A stretch of DNA of 64,000 nt from an uncultured Pelagibacteraceae bacterium (GCA_902569405.1 CACFTX010000004.1:7501-71500); one strand, 5' to 3'; positions 49,295 to 59,281 are shown, counted from the first letter of the stretch. The notes: generated by a model not told the origin, from the sequence alone. Numbers and translations are program-made.

Positions 49295-49397
49295 GATGAA
49301 TTTAAAATTTATTCAATATATTATAAAATGATAAAAAATTAAGGCAATTATTTGAAAAATAACATTTTATACATCGCTTTATATAAGCAAGTAATTT

Positions 49398-49471
49398 GCC
49401 CTCATAGTTAAATGGCATAACGGATCCATGGTAAGGATCAATTTCAAGTTCGATTCTTGATGAGGGCACCA
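49398..49471 (+). tRNA. tRNA-Thr (anticodon GGT), CCA encoded
   Basis: GCCCTCA TA GTTA AATGGCA TAAC G GATCC ATGGTAA GGATC AATT TCAAG TTCGATT CTTGA TGAGGGC A CCA. Confidence 0.9.
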
Positions 49472-49472
49472 A

Positions 49473-50192
49473 TTAATTTTTATAAAATATTTTTCTAGCT
49501 ACGATTGATATTAATAAAAACAAAAGAAAACATAAAATTGGAATATAAATTTCTGGTAATAAAATTAATTCTATAAAACTTATAGATTGATTGTTTTGTT
49601 GAACAACTTTTTCCAAACCGTGCCCTAAAGAAGTAATAATAAATAAAGATGGTAAAATTCCTAAAAAAGTTCCAAAAAAATAATTTTTCAAACTTACATT
49701 AAATATAATTGGCAACAAATTTGCTATAGCAAATGGGATTCCGCCAATAAGCCTGTAAATTAAAAAAAAATTAAACTCATTTTTTTTAAATTTCTCTTCT
49801 AAATTTTCATATTTTTTAGCAAAATTTTTTTTTATAAAATCTTTTAAAAAATAGCTTCCAAATAAATATAAAAAAGTGGCTCCAATAGTACACCCTAATG
49901 CAACCAAAAATGTACCCCACCATTTTCCAAAAATAAATCCTCCCAATAAAGCAACTGGACTTCCAAAACCTAACATGAAAACCCACAATAATGTTAACAA
50001 AGTAAAAATTAAGGAAATAAATATTAAATTTTTATTTTTTAAATTAATAAAATAGTCTGTATTTGATTGAATAAATTTATAATTTGTAATTTCATCAATA
50101 CTAAAATTTGAAAAAAACCAAAACAAGAAAATGCAAACAACTATTAAATAAGTCATACCTATCAAAATTTTAATATTTTTCATTCTTTGCAT
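49473..50192 (-). CDS. TVP38/TMEM64 (DedA/VTT-type) membrane protein
   Basis: Multi-TM; FGSPVALLGGFIFGKWWGTFLVALGCTIGATFLYLFG and YRLIGGIPFAIANLLPIIFNV motifs. Confidence 0.85.
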   Translation of the reverse strand: MQRMKNIKILIGMTYLIVVCIFLFWFFSNFSIDEITNYKFIQSNTDYFINLKNKNLIFISLIFTLLTLLWVFMLGFGSPVALLGGFIFGKWWGTFLVALGCTIGATFLYLFGSYFLKDFIKKNFAKKYENLEEKFKKNEFNFFLIYRLIGGIPFAIANLLPIIFNVSLKNYFFGTFLGILPSLFIITSLGHGLEKVVQQNNQSISFIELILLPEIYIPILCFLLFLLISIVARKIFYKN

Positions 50193-50252
50193 AATTCTAT
50201 TTTATACACTATAAATACCGAAAATTTTAACAATACAAAAATTAAAGATATA

Positions 50253-50386
50253 TGAAAAGAACTTGGGCTCCAAAAAAAAAGAAAAGACGAAGAAAATTAG
50301 GTTTTAGAAAAAAAATGTTAACTTTGAAAGGTCGCAAAACCCTTTCAAGAAGAAGAAGAAAAGGTCGTAAAAAACTCATTCCTTAA
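50253..50386 (+). CDS. rpmH: 50S ribosomal protein L34, apparently frameshifted at an A8 tract as given
   Basis: ATGAAAAGAACTTGGGCTCC encodes MKRTWAP in one frame; ..KKRRRKLGFRKKMLTLKGRKTLSRRRRKGRKKLIP* continues in another. One more A would restore a standard-length L34. Precedes rnpA-yidD-yidC. Confidence 0.8.
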
Positions 50387-50400
50387 TAAAGCCAAAGCCA

Positions 50401-50745
50401 ATGAAAATTAAAATTGTTGCTTTAAAAAAAGATGAAGATTTTAAGACATTGTTAAAAGGACAAAAAATATCAAATAAATACTTTATTATGTTTTTTAAAA
50501 AATTAAAAAAAAATTCCAATAATTTAAATCTAAGCATTGTTGCTAAGAAAAAAACATTTCCCAAAGCTATTGATCGAAATTTTTGCAAAAGACGCATTAA
50601 AAATGTTATAAACCAAACAATAAAAAAAATTGCATTAAACTCTAATTATTCATATTTAGTGCTAGCTAAAGATAATGTTTTAAAAAAAAATTGTTTTGAA
50701 GATTTAAAAAAAGCAATGTTTGAAGAATTTAATAAAATTAGATAA
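50401..50745 (+). CDS. rnpA: Ribonuclease P protein component
   Basis: AIDRNFCKRRIKNVI motif; between rpmH and yidD. Confidence 0.92.
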   Translation: MKIKIVALKKDEDFKTLLKGQKISNKYFIMFFKKLKKNSNNLNLSIVAKKKTFPKAIDRNFCKRRIKNVINQTIKKIALNSNYSYLVLAKDNVLKKNCFEDLKKAMFEEFNKIR

Positions 50746-50984
50746 TGAAAATTGTAACCCACTTATTAATTGGAATAATAAAATTATATAAACTATTTAT
50801 TAGTCCACTTTTTCCTGGCTCATGTAAGTTTGAACCTACTTGTAGTTCTTACTGTATTGATAGTTTAAAAGCTTATGGACTTATTAAAGGAATTTATAAA
50901 TCAATTGTAAGAATAGTAAAATGTAATCCTTGGTTTGGTCATGGAGGATACGATCCTGTTAAAAAACAAGGGGAACTAAAATAA
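50745..50984 (+). CDS. yidD: Membrane protein insertion efficiency factor
   Basis: YKLFISPLFPGSCKFEPTCSSYCIDSLKAYGLIKG, RIVKCNPWFGHGGYDPV. Confidence 0.96.
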   Translation: MKIVTHLLIGIIKLYKLFISPLFPGSCKFEPTCSSYCIDSLKAYGLIKGIYKSIVRIVKCNPWFGHGGYDPVKKQGELK

Positions 50985-50985
50985 G

Positions 50986-52668
50986 ATGGAACTTAAAAAT
51001 ATAATAGCTGCAGTTACATTGTCTTTAGCAATAATAGTGCTGTATTCTTTATTTTTTCAACCTTCTCCTGAAGAAATGAAAAAAGTAAGAGCAGAAAAAG
51101 AAAAGAAAGAATTAATTGAAAATTCTGAAACACCAAGCTTAGAAGGAACAGAAAATTTTTCTAAAATATCTAGAAAAGATGCACTAAACGAAAACAAAAG
51201 AATTTTTTTTGAAAATAAAAACATCTTTGGTTCAATTTCACTAAAAGGAGCTTCGATTGATGATTTAATTTTTAAAAACTATAAAATAAGTTTAAACAAA
51301 AAAGAAAATGTGGTTCTTTTAAATCCTAAAAGTATAAAAAATGGATATTCAATTGAAAGTGGCTTCGTTACAAATTCAAAAAATATTCAGGTGCCTAATT
51401 CTTCAACGGAATGGAAAGTTTCGGGAAATAATAAATTAACAAATAAAAACTCTGTCAAATTATTCTGGAAAAATGACCAGGGAATTACATTTGAAAAAAA
51501 TATTAGTCTTGATGATCAATTTTTGTTTACTGTTAGAGAAAAAGTTATTAATTCATCAGACAAAACTTACAATTTTTATTCTTATGGTCAAATAATTCGT
51601 AACCAAAAACCACAAATTTCTGGTTTTTATATTCTTCACGAAGGTCCAATTGCAACTCTCGATGATGAATTAATCGAAGAAGATTATGATGATATTAAAG
51701 AAGAAAAATTTTCGAAAACTGCCTCCAAAGGATGGCTTGGAATTGGAGATAAATATTGGATCACAAGTATAGTTCCTCCAAGAAACAAGGATTTTAAAAC
51801 AACTTTTGATTATAAAAATAAATTCAGAATAAATTATATATCTTCTGAAGGAATTGAAGCAGGACCTAATGATACTATTGAAGAAGAAATTCAAATTATT
51901 GTTGCGGCTAAAAGAGTTAAAACAATTGATGGTTATGCAAAAAATCTTAACATTGATAAATTTGACTTAGCGATTGATTGGGGAGTTATGTATTTTTTAA
52001 CCAAACCATTATTCTTTGCAATTGATTATTTCTTTAAATTACTTGGTAATTATGGTTTAGCAATTATAGCTGTAACTATTTGTATTAGGCTAATATTTTT
52101 TCCACTTGCTAACTTCTCGTTTAAGTCAATGGGAAAGATGAAACTTCTTCAGCCAGAAATGGCAAGATTAAAAGAACTTCATAAAGATGACAAAATGAAA
52201 TTACAACAAGAAATGATGGCACTATACAAAAGAGAAGGTGTAAATCCTATGAGTGGTTGCTTGCCAATACTTGTACAAATACCAGTTTTCTTTGCATTGT
52301 ATAAAGTTTTATTTGTAACAATCGAGATGAGGCACATGCCTTTTTATGGTTGGATTAAAGATTTGTCCGACAAAGACCCTACTTCTATTTTTAATCTTTT
52401 TGGTTTAATCCCTTGGGACCCACCATCATTCTTAATTATCGGTGCTTGGCCAGTTGCAATGGGTATCAGCATGTATATTCAGCAAAAACTCAATCCAGCA
52501 CCACCAGATCCTGTGCAAGCAAAAATCTTTATGTTCTTTCCTCTTTTCTTAACAGTCATACTTGCACCTTTTCCAGCTGGATTAGTGATCTATTGGACTT
52601 TTAATAATATTTTTACACTTATTCAACAATATTACATACAAAGAAAAACGACTGTTAAAACAAAGTAG
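50986..52668 (+). CDS. yidC: Membrane protein insertase YidC
   Basis: NYGLAIIAVTICIRLIFFPLANFSFKSMGKMKLLQPEM, GCLPILVQIPVFFALYKVL, PAGLVIYWTFNNIFTLIQQ. Confidence 0.97.
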   Translation: MELKNIIAAVTLSLAIIVLYSLFFQPSPEEMKKVRAEKEKKELIENSETPSLEGTENFSKISRKDALNENKRIFFENKNIFGSISLKGASIDDLIFKNYKISLNKKENVVLLNPKSIKNGYSIESGFVTNSKNIQVPNSSTEWKVSGNNKLTNKNSVKLFWKNDQGITFEKNISLDDQFLFTVREKVINSSDKTYNFYSYGQIIRNQKPQISGFYILHEGPIATLDDELIEEDYDDIKEEKFSKTASKGWLGIGDKYWITSIVPPRNKDFKTTFDYKNKFRINYISSEGIEAGPNDTIEEEIQIIVAAKRVKTIDGYAKNLNIDKFDLAIDWGVMYFLTKPLFFAIDYFFKLLGNYGLAIIAVTICIRLIFFPLANFSFKSMGKMKLLQPEMARLKELHKDDKMKLQQEMMALYKREGVNPMSGCLPILVQIPVFFALYKVLFVTIEMRHMPFYGWIKDLSDKDPTSIFNLFGLIPWDPPSFLIIGAWPVAMGISMYIQQKLNPAPPDPVQAKIFMFFPLFLTVILAPFPAGLVIYWTFNNIFTLIQQYYIQRKTTVKTK

Positions 52669-53532
52669 ATGTCACCAGTTAAAGAAGAAGAGTTAAAAAA
52701 TATATTACCTAGTAATGGTCCTTCTATTGAAGAAGTTAAAAAATACATAGATAAATATCACGAAGAAAAAATTTTAATAAAATGTGGAGGAAGCGTTTTA
52801 ATTGATCCTAATCTTTTTAATCTTTTTATTTCTGATATAGCAATTATCAAAAAACTTGGAATAACTCCTACAATTGTGCATGGAGGAGGAAAAAGAATTA
52901 ATGAAAAATTAAAAAAATTAAATATAGAAAGTACTTTTATCAAAGGTTTAAGAGTTACAAACAAAGATACCATAAAAGTCGTTGAAGATGTTTTGGTTAA
53001 TTTTAATAAAGAAATTGTAAATGCTTTAAAAAAAAATGCATGTGATGCTAAGTCAATTACAACAAAAGAAAATAGTATAATTTTTGTTAAACCTGAAAAA
53101 AAAGAATTAGAATTTGTTGGAATACCTACTGAAATTAAAATAAATGTTTTAAATGAAATCATTAAAAACAAAATTATACCAGTAATAGCTCCTGTGGGAT
53201 TAATGAATAAAAAAGTTTATAACATTAATGCCGATGTATGTAGTGGATCTCTGGCTAAAAATCTTAAATCAAGAAGATTATTGCTTATGACTGATGTTGA
53301 GGGAGTATTAGATAAAAATAAAAATTTAATTTCTGAAATAAATTCTTCAGTTGCAGAAAAAATGTTAAATGAAGGTGATATTTCTGGAGGCATGATTCCA
53401 AAAATAAATACTTGCCTAGATGCAGTAAACAATGGTGTTACTGGCGTAGTAATCGTTGATGGCAGAAAACCTCATTCAATTTTATTTGAATTATTTTCTG
53501 ATAAAGGTGCTGGAACATTAATCAGAAAATGA
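52669..53532 (+). CDS. argB: Acetylglutamate kinase
   Basis: ILIKCGGSVLID, IVHGGGKRINEKL, NINADVCSGSLAKNL, GGMIPKINTCLDAVNNGV. Confidence 0.96.
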   Translation: MSPVKEEELKNILPSNGPSIEEVKKYIDKYHEEKILIKCGGSVLIDPNLFNLFISDIAIIKKLGITPTIVHGGGKRINEKLKKLNIESTFIKGLRVTNKDTIKVVEDVLVNFNKEIVNALKKNACDAKSITTKENSIIFVKPEKKELEFVGIPTEIKINVLNEIIKNKIIPVIAPVGLMNKKVYNINADVCSGSLAKNLKSRRLLLMTDVEGVLDKNKNLISEINSSVAEKMLNEGDISGGMIPKINTCLDAVNNGVTGVVIVDGRKPHSILFELFSDKGAGTLIRK

Positions 53533-54200
53533 AAGAACTTAAAAATATAAAAAATATTCTATTTGATTTAGATGGAGTATTATACAGTGATTTAGAAGCT
53601 GTATTTGGACAAGTAAGTAAACGTATGACTGAATATATTTCAAATAAATTAAATTTAGATCTAAAAAAAGCAAAAGAATTACAAACTAATTATTTTCACA
53701 AATATAACACCAGCTTAAATGGTTTAATGATACATCATAATATTGAACCTGAAGATTTTTTAAAATATGTACATGACATTGATTTATCTTTTATGTCAAC
53801 GGATACTGTTTTAAGAAATGAACTTAAAAATTTAAATTTAAAAAAATTTATTTTTACCAATGGTAGTAAAGATCATGCAAATAACATTACAACACATTTA
53901 GGTATTAACGACTTGTTTGATGGTTTGTTTGACATTGTAGATTCGGAGTTTAGCCCAAAACCAACCGCTAAAGCTTTTGATTTAATGATAAAAAAATTTA
54001 AAATCAATCCTAAAGAAACTCTTTATATAGAAGATATTGCAAAAAATTTATCTATAGGAAAAGAAAGAGGCACAATTACTGCTTGGCTAATAAATGACGA
54101 ATATTGGGGAAAAAAAGAATCAGACAAAGATTTCATAGATTTTAAAGTTGAAAACCTCTCTTTATTTCTTAAAGAAATTAGGCTATTACAAAACTCATAA
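53529..54200 (+). CDS. HAD-family pyrimidine 5'-nucleotidase
   Basis: LFDLDGVLYSD, FTNGSKDHA, PKPTAKAFDLMIKKF, YIEDIAKNLSIGKERG. Confidence 0.88.
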   Translation: MKELKNIKNILFDLDGVLYSDLEAVFGQVSKRMTEYISNKLNLDLKKAKELQTNYFHKYNTSLNGLMIHHNIEPEDFLKYVHDIDLSFMSTDTVLRNELKNLNLKKFIFTNGSKDHANNITTHLGINDLFDGLFDIVDSEFSPKPTAKAFDLMIKKFKINPKETLYIEDIAKNLSIGKERGTITAWLINDEYWGKKESDKDFIDFKVENLSLFLKEIRLLQNS

Positions 54201-54205
54201 AGCTT

Positions 54206-55033
54206 ATGAGTATAGAAAAAATTATAAATTCAGCTTGGGATGAAAAAGATAAAGTAAACCCTAATTCAGATAAAAGCTTAAAAGACGCTATCAATCAAAT
54301 AATCACTGATTTAGATAATGGAAAAGTGAGAGTTGCAGAAAAAATTAAAGGTGAATGGATAACTCATCAATATATTAAAAAAGCTATTATGCTTAGCTTT
54401 AGAATTTATCCGATGGAAAATTTAAACGGACCGTACAGCAGCTGGTATGATAAATCACATTTGTTAAAAGGTAAAACTGCTGGTTGGACAAAACAAGATC
54501 ATGAAAAAGCAGGATTTAGAATGGTGCCAAATTCTCCTGTTAGAAAAGGTTCTTATGTTGGAAAGAACGCAGTTTTAATGCCGTGTTATGTCAATATTGG
54601 AGCTTATATTGATGACGGAACAATGATAGATACTTTTGCAAGAGCAGGTAGCTGCTGTCAAATTGGAAAAAATTGTCATATTTCTGCAGGTTCTGGTGTT
54701 GGTGGAGTTCTTGAACCAGCACAAGCATTACCTACTATCATAGAAGACAATGTTTTTTTAGGAGCAATGTCAGAAGTGGTTGAAGGTGTGATTGTTGGCG
54801 AAGGATCAGTTTTAAGTATGGGGATGTATATTGGACAGTCAACAAAAATTGTAAATAGAGAAACTAGAGAAATAACTTATGGAAAAATTCCTCCCTACTC
54901 AGTTGTTGTTCCTGGATCTCTTCCAGATAAAAAAAATACATCCGCACCTTCATTGTATTGTGCGGTAATCATTAAACAAGTAGATGAAAAAACAAGATCC
55001 AAAACATCTATTAATGATTTATTAAGAGAATAG
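54206..55033 (+). CDS. dapD: 2,3,4,5-tetrahydropyridine-2,6-dicarboxylate N-succinyltransferase
   Basis: Left-handed beta-helix hexapeptides, AGSCCQIGKNCHISAGSGVGGVLEPAQALP. Confidence 0.97.
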   Translation: MSIEKIINSAWDEKDKVNPNSDKSLKDAINQIITDLDNGKVRVAEKIKGEWITHQYIKKAIMLSFRIYPMENLNGPYSSWYDKSHLLKGKTAGWTKQDHEKAGFRMVPNSPVRKGSYVGKNAVLMPCYVNIGAYIDDGTMIDTFARAGSCCQIGKNCHISAGSGVGGVLEPAQALPTIIEDNVFLGAMSEVVEGVIVGEGSVLSMGMYIGQSTKIVNRETREITYGKIPPYSVVVPGSLPDKKNTSAPSLYCAVIIKQVDEKTRSKTSINDLLRE

Positions 55034-55037
55034 ATTA

Positions 55038-56195
55038 ATGAAAAAATTTGATGAATTATTATTAGCCAAAGAGCTGATACGGTTTCCCACTATTACTCCT
55101 ACGGATGCCGGGATTATGAAATATTTAGAAAAAAAACTTAGATATTTAGGCTTTAAAACTAAAATTCTTGAATTTAAAGATAAAAATATCAAACCTGTAA
55201 AAAATCTCTACGCAAGACTTGGTAAAAAAAGTCCTAACTTTTGTTATGCTGGACACTTAGATGTTGTACCACCAGGCAATTTAAAAGATTGGACTACAAA
55301 TCCATTTAAACCTTCAATTAAAAAAGGCCATTTGATTGGTAGAGGAGCAAATGATATGAAAAGTTCAATTGCTTCATTTATCTCGGCTATAAGCATCTTT
55401 ATAATTAAAAAAAAAAAAATTAATGGTTCAATCAGCCTTTTAATCACTGGAGATGAAGAAGGAATAGCAATTAATGGAACCAGAAAAGTCGTAGAATATT
55501 TAAAAAGGAAAAAGGAAAAAATTGATTTTTGTTTAATCGGAGAACCAACTAACCCTAATAAGTTAGGTGAAATGATTAAAATTGGTCGAAGAGGCTCAAT
55601 TACAGCTCACCTTAAAATCTTTGGTACCCAAGGTCACGTTGCTTATCCACATAAAGCAAACAACCCTTCAAATTGCATAATTAAAATTTTAAATAAACTT
55701 AAAGAAATAAGGTTTGATAAAGGAACAAAAAATTTTCAAAAAACAAACTTAGAAATTACAAAAATCAATATTGAAAATGATGCTGACAATGTTATTCCAG
55801 GATCAGCCCAAGCAAGTTTTAATATCAGATTTAATAACAAACACTCATCTTTTACCCTCAAAAAAAAACTAAACTCAATATTTAAAGCACAGACTAAGAA
55901 AAATAAGTGTAGATTTTCAATTAACTATATGGTGTCAGGAGAAGCATTTTTGATGAAACCAAACAAAACAGCTTTTATGATAAAAAATATAATTTCCAAT
56001 ATTACTAAGGTAAAAACTATATTTTCCACTAGCGGAGGAACTTCTGATGCAAGATTTATAAAAAAAATATCTCCTTGCCTTGAATTTGGTTTAGTCGGAA
56101 AAACTATGCATAAAGTTGATGAAACAGTTTCTATATCAGATTTGAAAAAACTAACAAAAATATATCTAAAAATACTAGAAAATTATTTTAAGTGA
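55038..56195 (+). CDS. dapE: Succinyl-diaminopimelate desuccinylase
   Basis: M20 peptidase: YAGHLDVVPPGNLKDW, GRGANDMKSSIASF, TGDEEGIAINGTRK, FSTSGGTSDARFI. Confidence 0.95.
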   Translation: MKKFDELLLAKELIRFPTITPTDAGIMKYLEKKLRYLGFKTKILEFKDKNIKPVKNLYARLGKKSPNFCYAGHLDVVPPGNLKDWTTNPFKPSIKKGHLIGRGANDMKSSIASFISAISIFIIKKKKINGSISLLITGDEEGIAINGTRKVVEYLKRKKEKIDFCLIGEPTNPNKLGEMIKIGRRGSITAHLKIFGTQGHVAYPHKANNPSNCIIKILNKLKEIRFDKGTKNFQKTNLEITKINIENDADNVIPGSAQASFNIRFNNKHSSFTLKKKLNSIFKAQTKKNKCRFSINYMVSGEAFLMKPNKTAFMIKNIISNITKVKTIFSTSGGTSDARFIKKISPCLEFGLVGKTMHKVDETVSISDLKKLTKIYLKILENYFK

Positions 56196-57121
56196 AAACT
56201 GGCTTAATAACATCAAATACCTATCAAAATCATAACACAGGGGAAGGTCATCCTGAAAAAATTGATAGGGTTTCTGTAATTATTGAAAATTTTAAAAAAA
56301 TAAATAACAAAAATATTATTTGGAAAAAACCTGCAAAAGTTGAACAAAAAATATTAGAAATTACTCATAGCCCTGATTATATAAAGTTTGTTCAAAACTC
56401 ATTTCCTAATAAAGGTTTATCTTTTTTAGATGGCGATACAATCATTTCTCCTGGTAGTAAAGATGCTACGATAGATGCAGTTGGATCAATTATTGCAGCT
56501 ATAGATGGAGTTCAAAATAATGAATTCAAAAATGCATTTTGTGCAGTAAGACCACCAGGACATCATGCGGAAAAAAATAAAGCTATGGGATTTTGTATAT
56601 ACAACAATGTGAGTGTTGGCGCACATTATTTATTAAATAATTATAAATTTAATAAGGTAGCCATTATTGATTTTGATGTTCATCATGGAAATGGAACACA
56701 AGATATATTTTATGATAATGAAAAAGTTCTATATATTTCGACTCATCAATACCCTTATTACCCTGGCTCAGGTTCAGAAAAGGAAAAAGGTAAATTCAAT
56801 AATATTTTCAATATTCCTTTGCCCGCAGGCACTAATTCAGAAGAATACCTTAATGCTTATGAATTTGTGCTAAAAAAATTAAAACAATTTAAACCAGAAT
56901 TTATATTATTTTCTGCTGGCTTTGATGCTCATAAAGATGACCCTTTAGCTCAGCTTCAGCTCTCATCAAAAGACTTTTATGAATTAACCAAAAGAACACT
57001 AGAATTATCTAAAAATTTTTGCAATGGAAAAGTAGTATCCATCTTAGAAGGTGGATATGATCTTATAGCTCTTCAAAAAAGCAGCGAAATGCATGTTAAC
57101 GCACTTCTTGAATTTAATTGA
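56192..57121 (+). CDS. Histone deacetylase superfamily protein
   Basis: VRPPGHHAEKNKAMGFCIYNNV, IDFDVHHGNGTQDIFY, SAGFDAHKDDPLAQLQL, ILEGGYDL. Confidence 0.93.
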   Translation: MKTGLITSNTYQNHNTGEGHPEKIDRVSVIIENFKKINNKNIIWKKPAKVEQKILEITHSPDYIKFVQNSFPNKGLSFLDGDTIISPGSKDATIDAVGSIIAAIDGVQNNEFKNAFCAVRPPGHHAEKNKAMGFCIYNNVSVGAHYLLNNYKFNKVAIIDFDVHHGNGTQDIFYDNEKVLYISTHQYPYYPGSGSEKEKGKFNNIFNIPLPAGTNSEEYLNAYEFVLKKLKQFKPEFILFSAGFDAHKDDPLAQLQLSSKDFYELTKRTLELSKNFCNGKVVSILEGGYDLIALQKSSEMHVNALLEFN

Positions 57122-57152
57122 TTATTTTTAAATAACTACTATAGAAAAATTT

Positions 57153-57629
57153 ATGAAACTTTATCGTATAAAAAAATCCAATATTGATAAAAATGGAAAA
57201 GGTTTATATGCAGCCAAAAATATTAAAAAAGGAACTAAAATTATAAATTATATAGGGAATATAATTACAAGAAAACAAAGTGATGAAAATCCTAAATTTG
57301 ATAATAAAAAACCAATCTATCTTTTTAATTTAAATCAAAGATATGATTTAGACGGTGATGTTTCTTGGAATACAGCCCGTTTAATTAATCACTCTTGTGC
57401 TAATAACTGTGATTATGAGGGTAAAGGATTAAAAATTTGGATAACTGCTATAAAAGATATTAAAAAAGATGATGAGCTAACTTGTGATTATGGATTCAGT
57501 TACGATTGTGATTACAAACAATTTCCATGTAAATGCAAGTCAATAAATTGCGTAGGATATATTGTTAGAGAAGGATCCAGATGGAGAATAAACAAAAAAT
57601 TTAAAAAAAATAATAGAATTAATAAATAA
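57153..57629 (+). CDS. SET domain protein (putative protein-lysine methyltransferase)
   Basis: GKGLYAAKNIKKGTKIINYIGNII, ARLINHSCANNCDYEG, DELTCDYGF, post-SET CKCKSINCVGYI. Confidence 0.9.
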   Translation: MKLYRIKKSNIDKNGKGLYAAKNIKKGTKIINYIGNIITRKQSDENPKFDNKKPIYLFNLNQRYDLDGDVSWNTARLINHSCANNCDYEGKGLKIWITAIKDIKKDDELTCDYGFSYDCDYKQFPCKCKSINCVGYIVREGSRWRINKKFKKNNRINK

Positions 57630-58359
57630 TTTTTTCTAAAAATAATCCATGTGCAGGTGCAGGCGGAGCACATAAATTTCTTTTTTTAGATTTCAATACA
57701 TTTTCAAATTTTTTTAAATTCCATTTTTTTTCAGCTAAATATTTTAAACAACCAACCATTGATCTTACTTGTTGTTGTAAAAAAGATTTGGATTTAAATT
57801 TTATTTCTATTTTTTCCTTAATTTTTTTGATCTTTATAAATTTAATGGTTCTTATTGGAGATTTTGCATTGCAATTAGAAGATCTAAATGTTGAAAAGTC
57901 ATGCTTGCCTAAAAGTTTTTTAGTACCTTTTTTCATTAATTTTAAGTCTAATTGTTTTCTTATGTGCCAACCTCTGTTCTTTTCAATAGAAGGGCTACTA
58001 ATTCTATTAAATATAACATATGTATAAATTCTTTCTTTTGCTGAAAATCTTGCATGAAAAGTTAGGTTTTTCTTTTTTATTTTTTTTATTGAAACCAATT
58101 TTAGATTCAAAAAAAAATTAATTGACTTCAAAAATTTATTTAAATTTTCAATTCTATGCTTTGTATCAAAATGTGCCGACTGTTCTATTGCATGAACTCC
58201 TGAATCTGTTCTTCCGGAACCAACTATTTTTATTTTTTCTTTTAAAAGTCTTGATATTTTTACTTGAATCAATTTCTGAATCGATTTACCTTTAGGTTGA
58301 ATTTGCCAACCAATAAAATTTGTTCCAACATACTCAATCAAAATTTGATATCTATTCAT
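57619..58359 (-). CDS. truA: tRNA pseudouridine(38-40) synthase
   Basis: EYVGTNFIGWQIQP, GSGRTDSGVHAIEQSAHFD, SFLQQQVRSMVGCL. Confidence 0.96.
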   Translation of the reverse strand: MNRYQILIEYVGTNFIGWQIQPKGKSIQKLIQVKISRLLKEKIKIVGSGRTDSGVHAIEQSAHFDTKHRIENLNKFLKSINFFLNLKLVSIKKIKKKNLTFHARFSAKERIYTYVIFNRISSPSIEKNRGWHIRKQLDLKLMKKGTKKLLGKHDFSTFRSSNCNAKSPIRTIKFIKIKKIKEKIEIKFKSKSFLQQQVRSMVGCLKYLAEKKWNLKKFENVLKSKKRNLCAPPAPAHGLFLEKIIY

Positions 58360-59281
58360 TTTGTAGATTGGATCCTTTTTTTAGTTTTGATCCAAGCATA
58401 AATTCACTTACTTTTTGTGGCTGTTTTCCTTGTCTTTGTATCTCTAAGATCTCTATAGACTTATCGGCACATCCAACTTCTAAGGTTTCGCTTAAAACTT
58501 CTCCAACTTGGCCTTTTTTTTCAGAAATTTTTGCACTTAAAATTTTGTATCTTTCACCTTTAAAATTAAACCATGCGCCTGGGTTAGGATGTAAAGCATT
58601 AATAACACCAACTATTTTTCTTGCTGAATTATTCCAATTTATTTTTCCCTCTATTTTATCAATTTTATTTGCATATGTTGCTTCTGAATGAACTTGCTCC
58701 TCAAACTTTATTTTATCATCCATAATATCATCAACTACATCTAAGATTTTATCTGCGGCTAATAAAGATAATTTTTCTGATAAAGTTGTAGCATTATCAT
58801 TATTTTTAATTTCTATTTTGTATGAACTACATACAGGGCCGGAATCTAATTTCTCATTAATTTTCATTATACTTATGCCAGTTTCTTTATCCAAATTCAT
58901 GATGGATCTTTGTATAGGTGCGGCTCCTCTCCACTTTGGCAATAAAGAAGCATGAATATTAATGAAACCTTTTTTTGCTAAACCTAATATTTCTTTAGGA
59001 ATAATTTGTCCATAAGCAACAACAATAACTATATCAGGATTTAATTTTTTTAAAAAATCATATTCTTCTTTGTTATCTTTAAGAGTTGTTGGTACTCTAA
59101 ATTCTATATTCAACGTTTCTGAAAAACCTTGTATAGGGGATTTATTTATTTTTTGACCTCTATTCGATCTTTTTGGTGGCTGAGTATAAATTGCGGAAAT
59201 ATTATAGCCATTTTGGTATAAAGATTTTAAAATTGGTACAGCAAAATATGGTGTACCCATAAAAATAATTTTTTTTAACAT
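58352..59281 (-). CDS. fmt: Methionyl-tRNA formyltransferase
   Basis: IFMGTPYFAVPILK, AYGQIIPKEIL, NIHASLLPKWRGAAPIQRSI. Confidence 0.97.
   Translation of the reverse strand: MLKKIIFMGTPYFAVPILKSLYQNGYNISAIYTQPPKRSNRGQKINKSPIQGFSETLNIEFRVPTTLKDNKEEYDFLKKLNPDIVIVVAYGQIIPKEILGLAKKGFINIHASLLPKWRGAAPIQRSIMNLDKETGISIMKINEKLDSGPVCSSYKIEIKNNDNATTLSEKLSLLAADKILDVVDDIMDDKIKFEEQVHSEATYANKIDKIEGKINWNNSARKIVGVINALHPNPGAWFNFKGERYKILSAKISEKKGQVGEVLSETLEVGCADKSIEILEIQRQGKQPQKVSEFMLGSKLKKGSNLQNE

Noticed and set aside
55401-55425. Possible frameshift at the very long A run in dapE
   Set aside because: The supplied translation runs through it intact (IFIIKKKKINGS), so the gene is in frame; my by-eye count of this run was not reliable.
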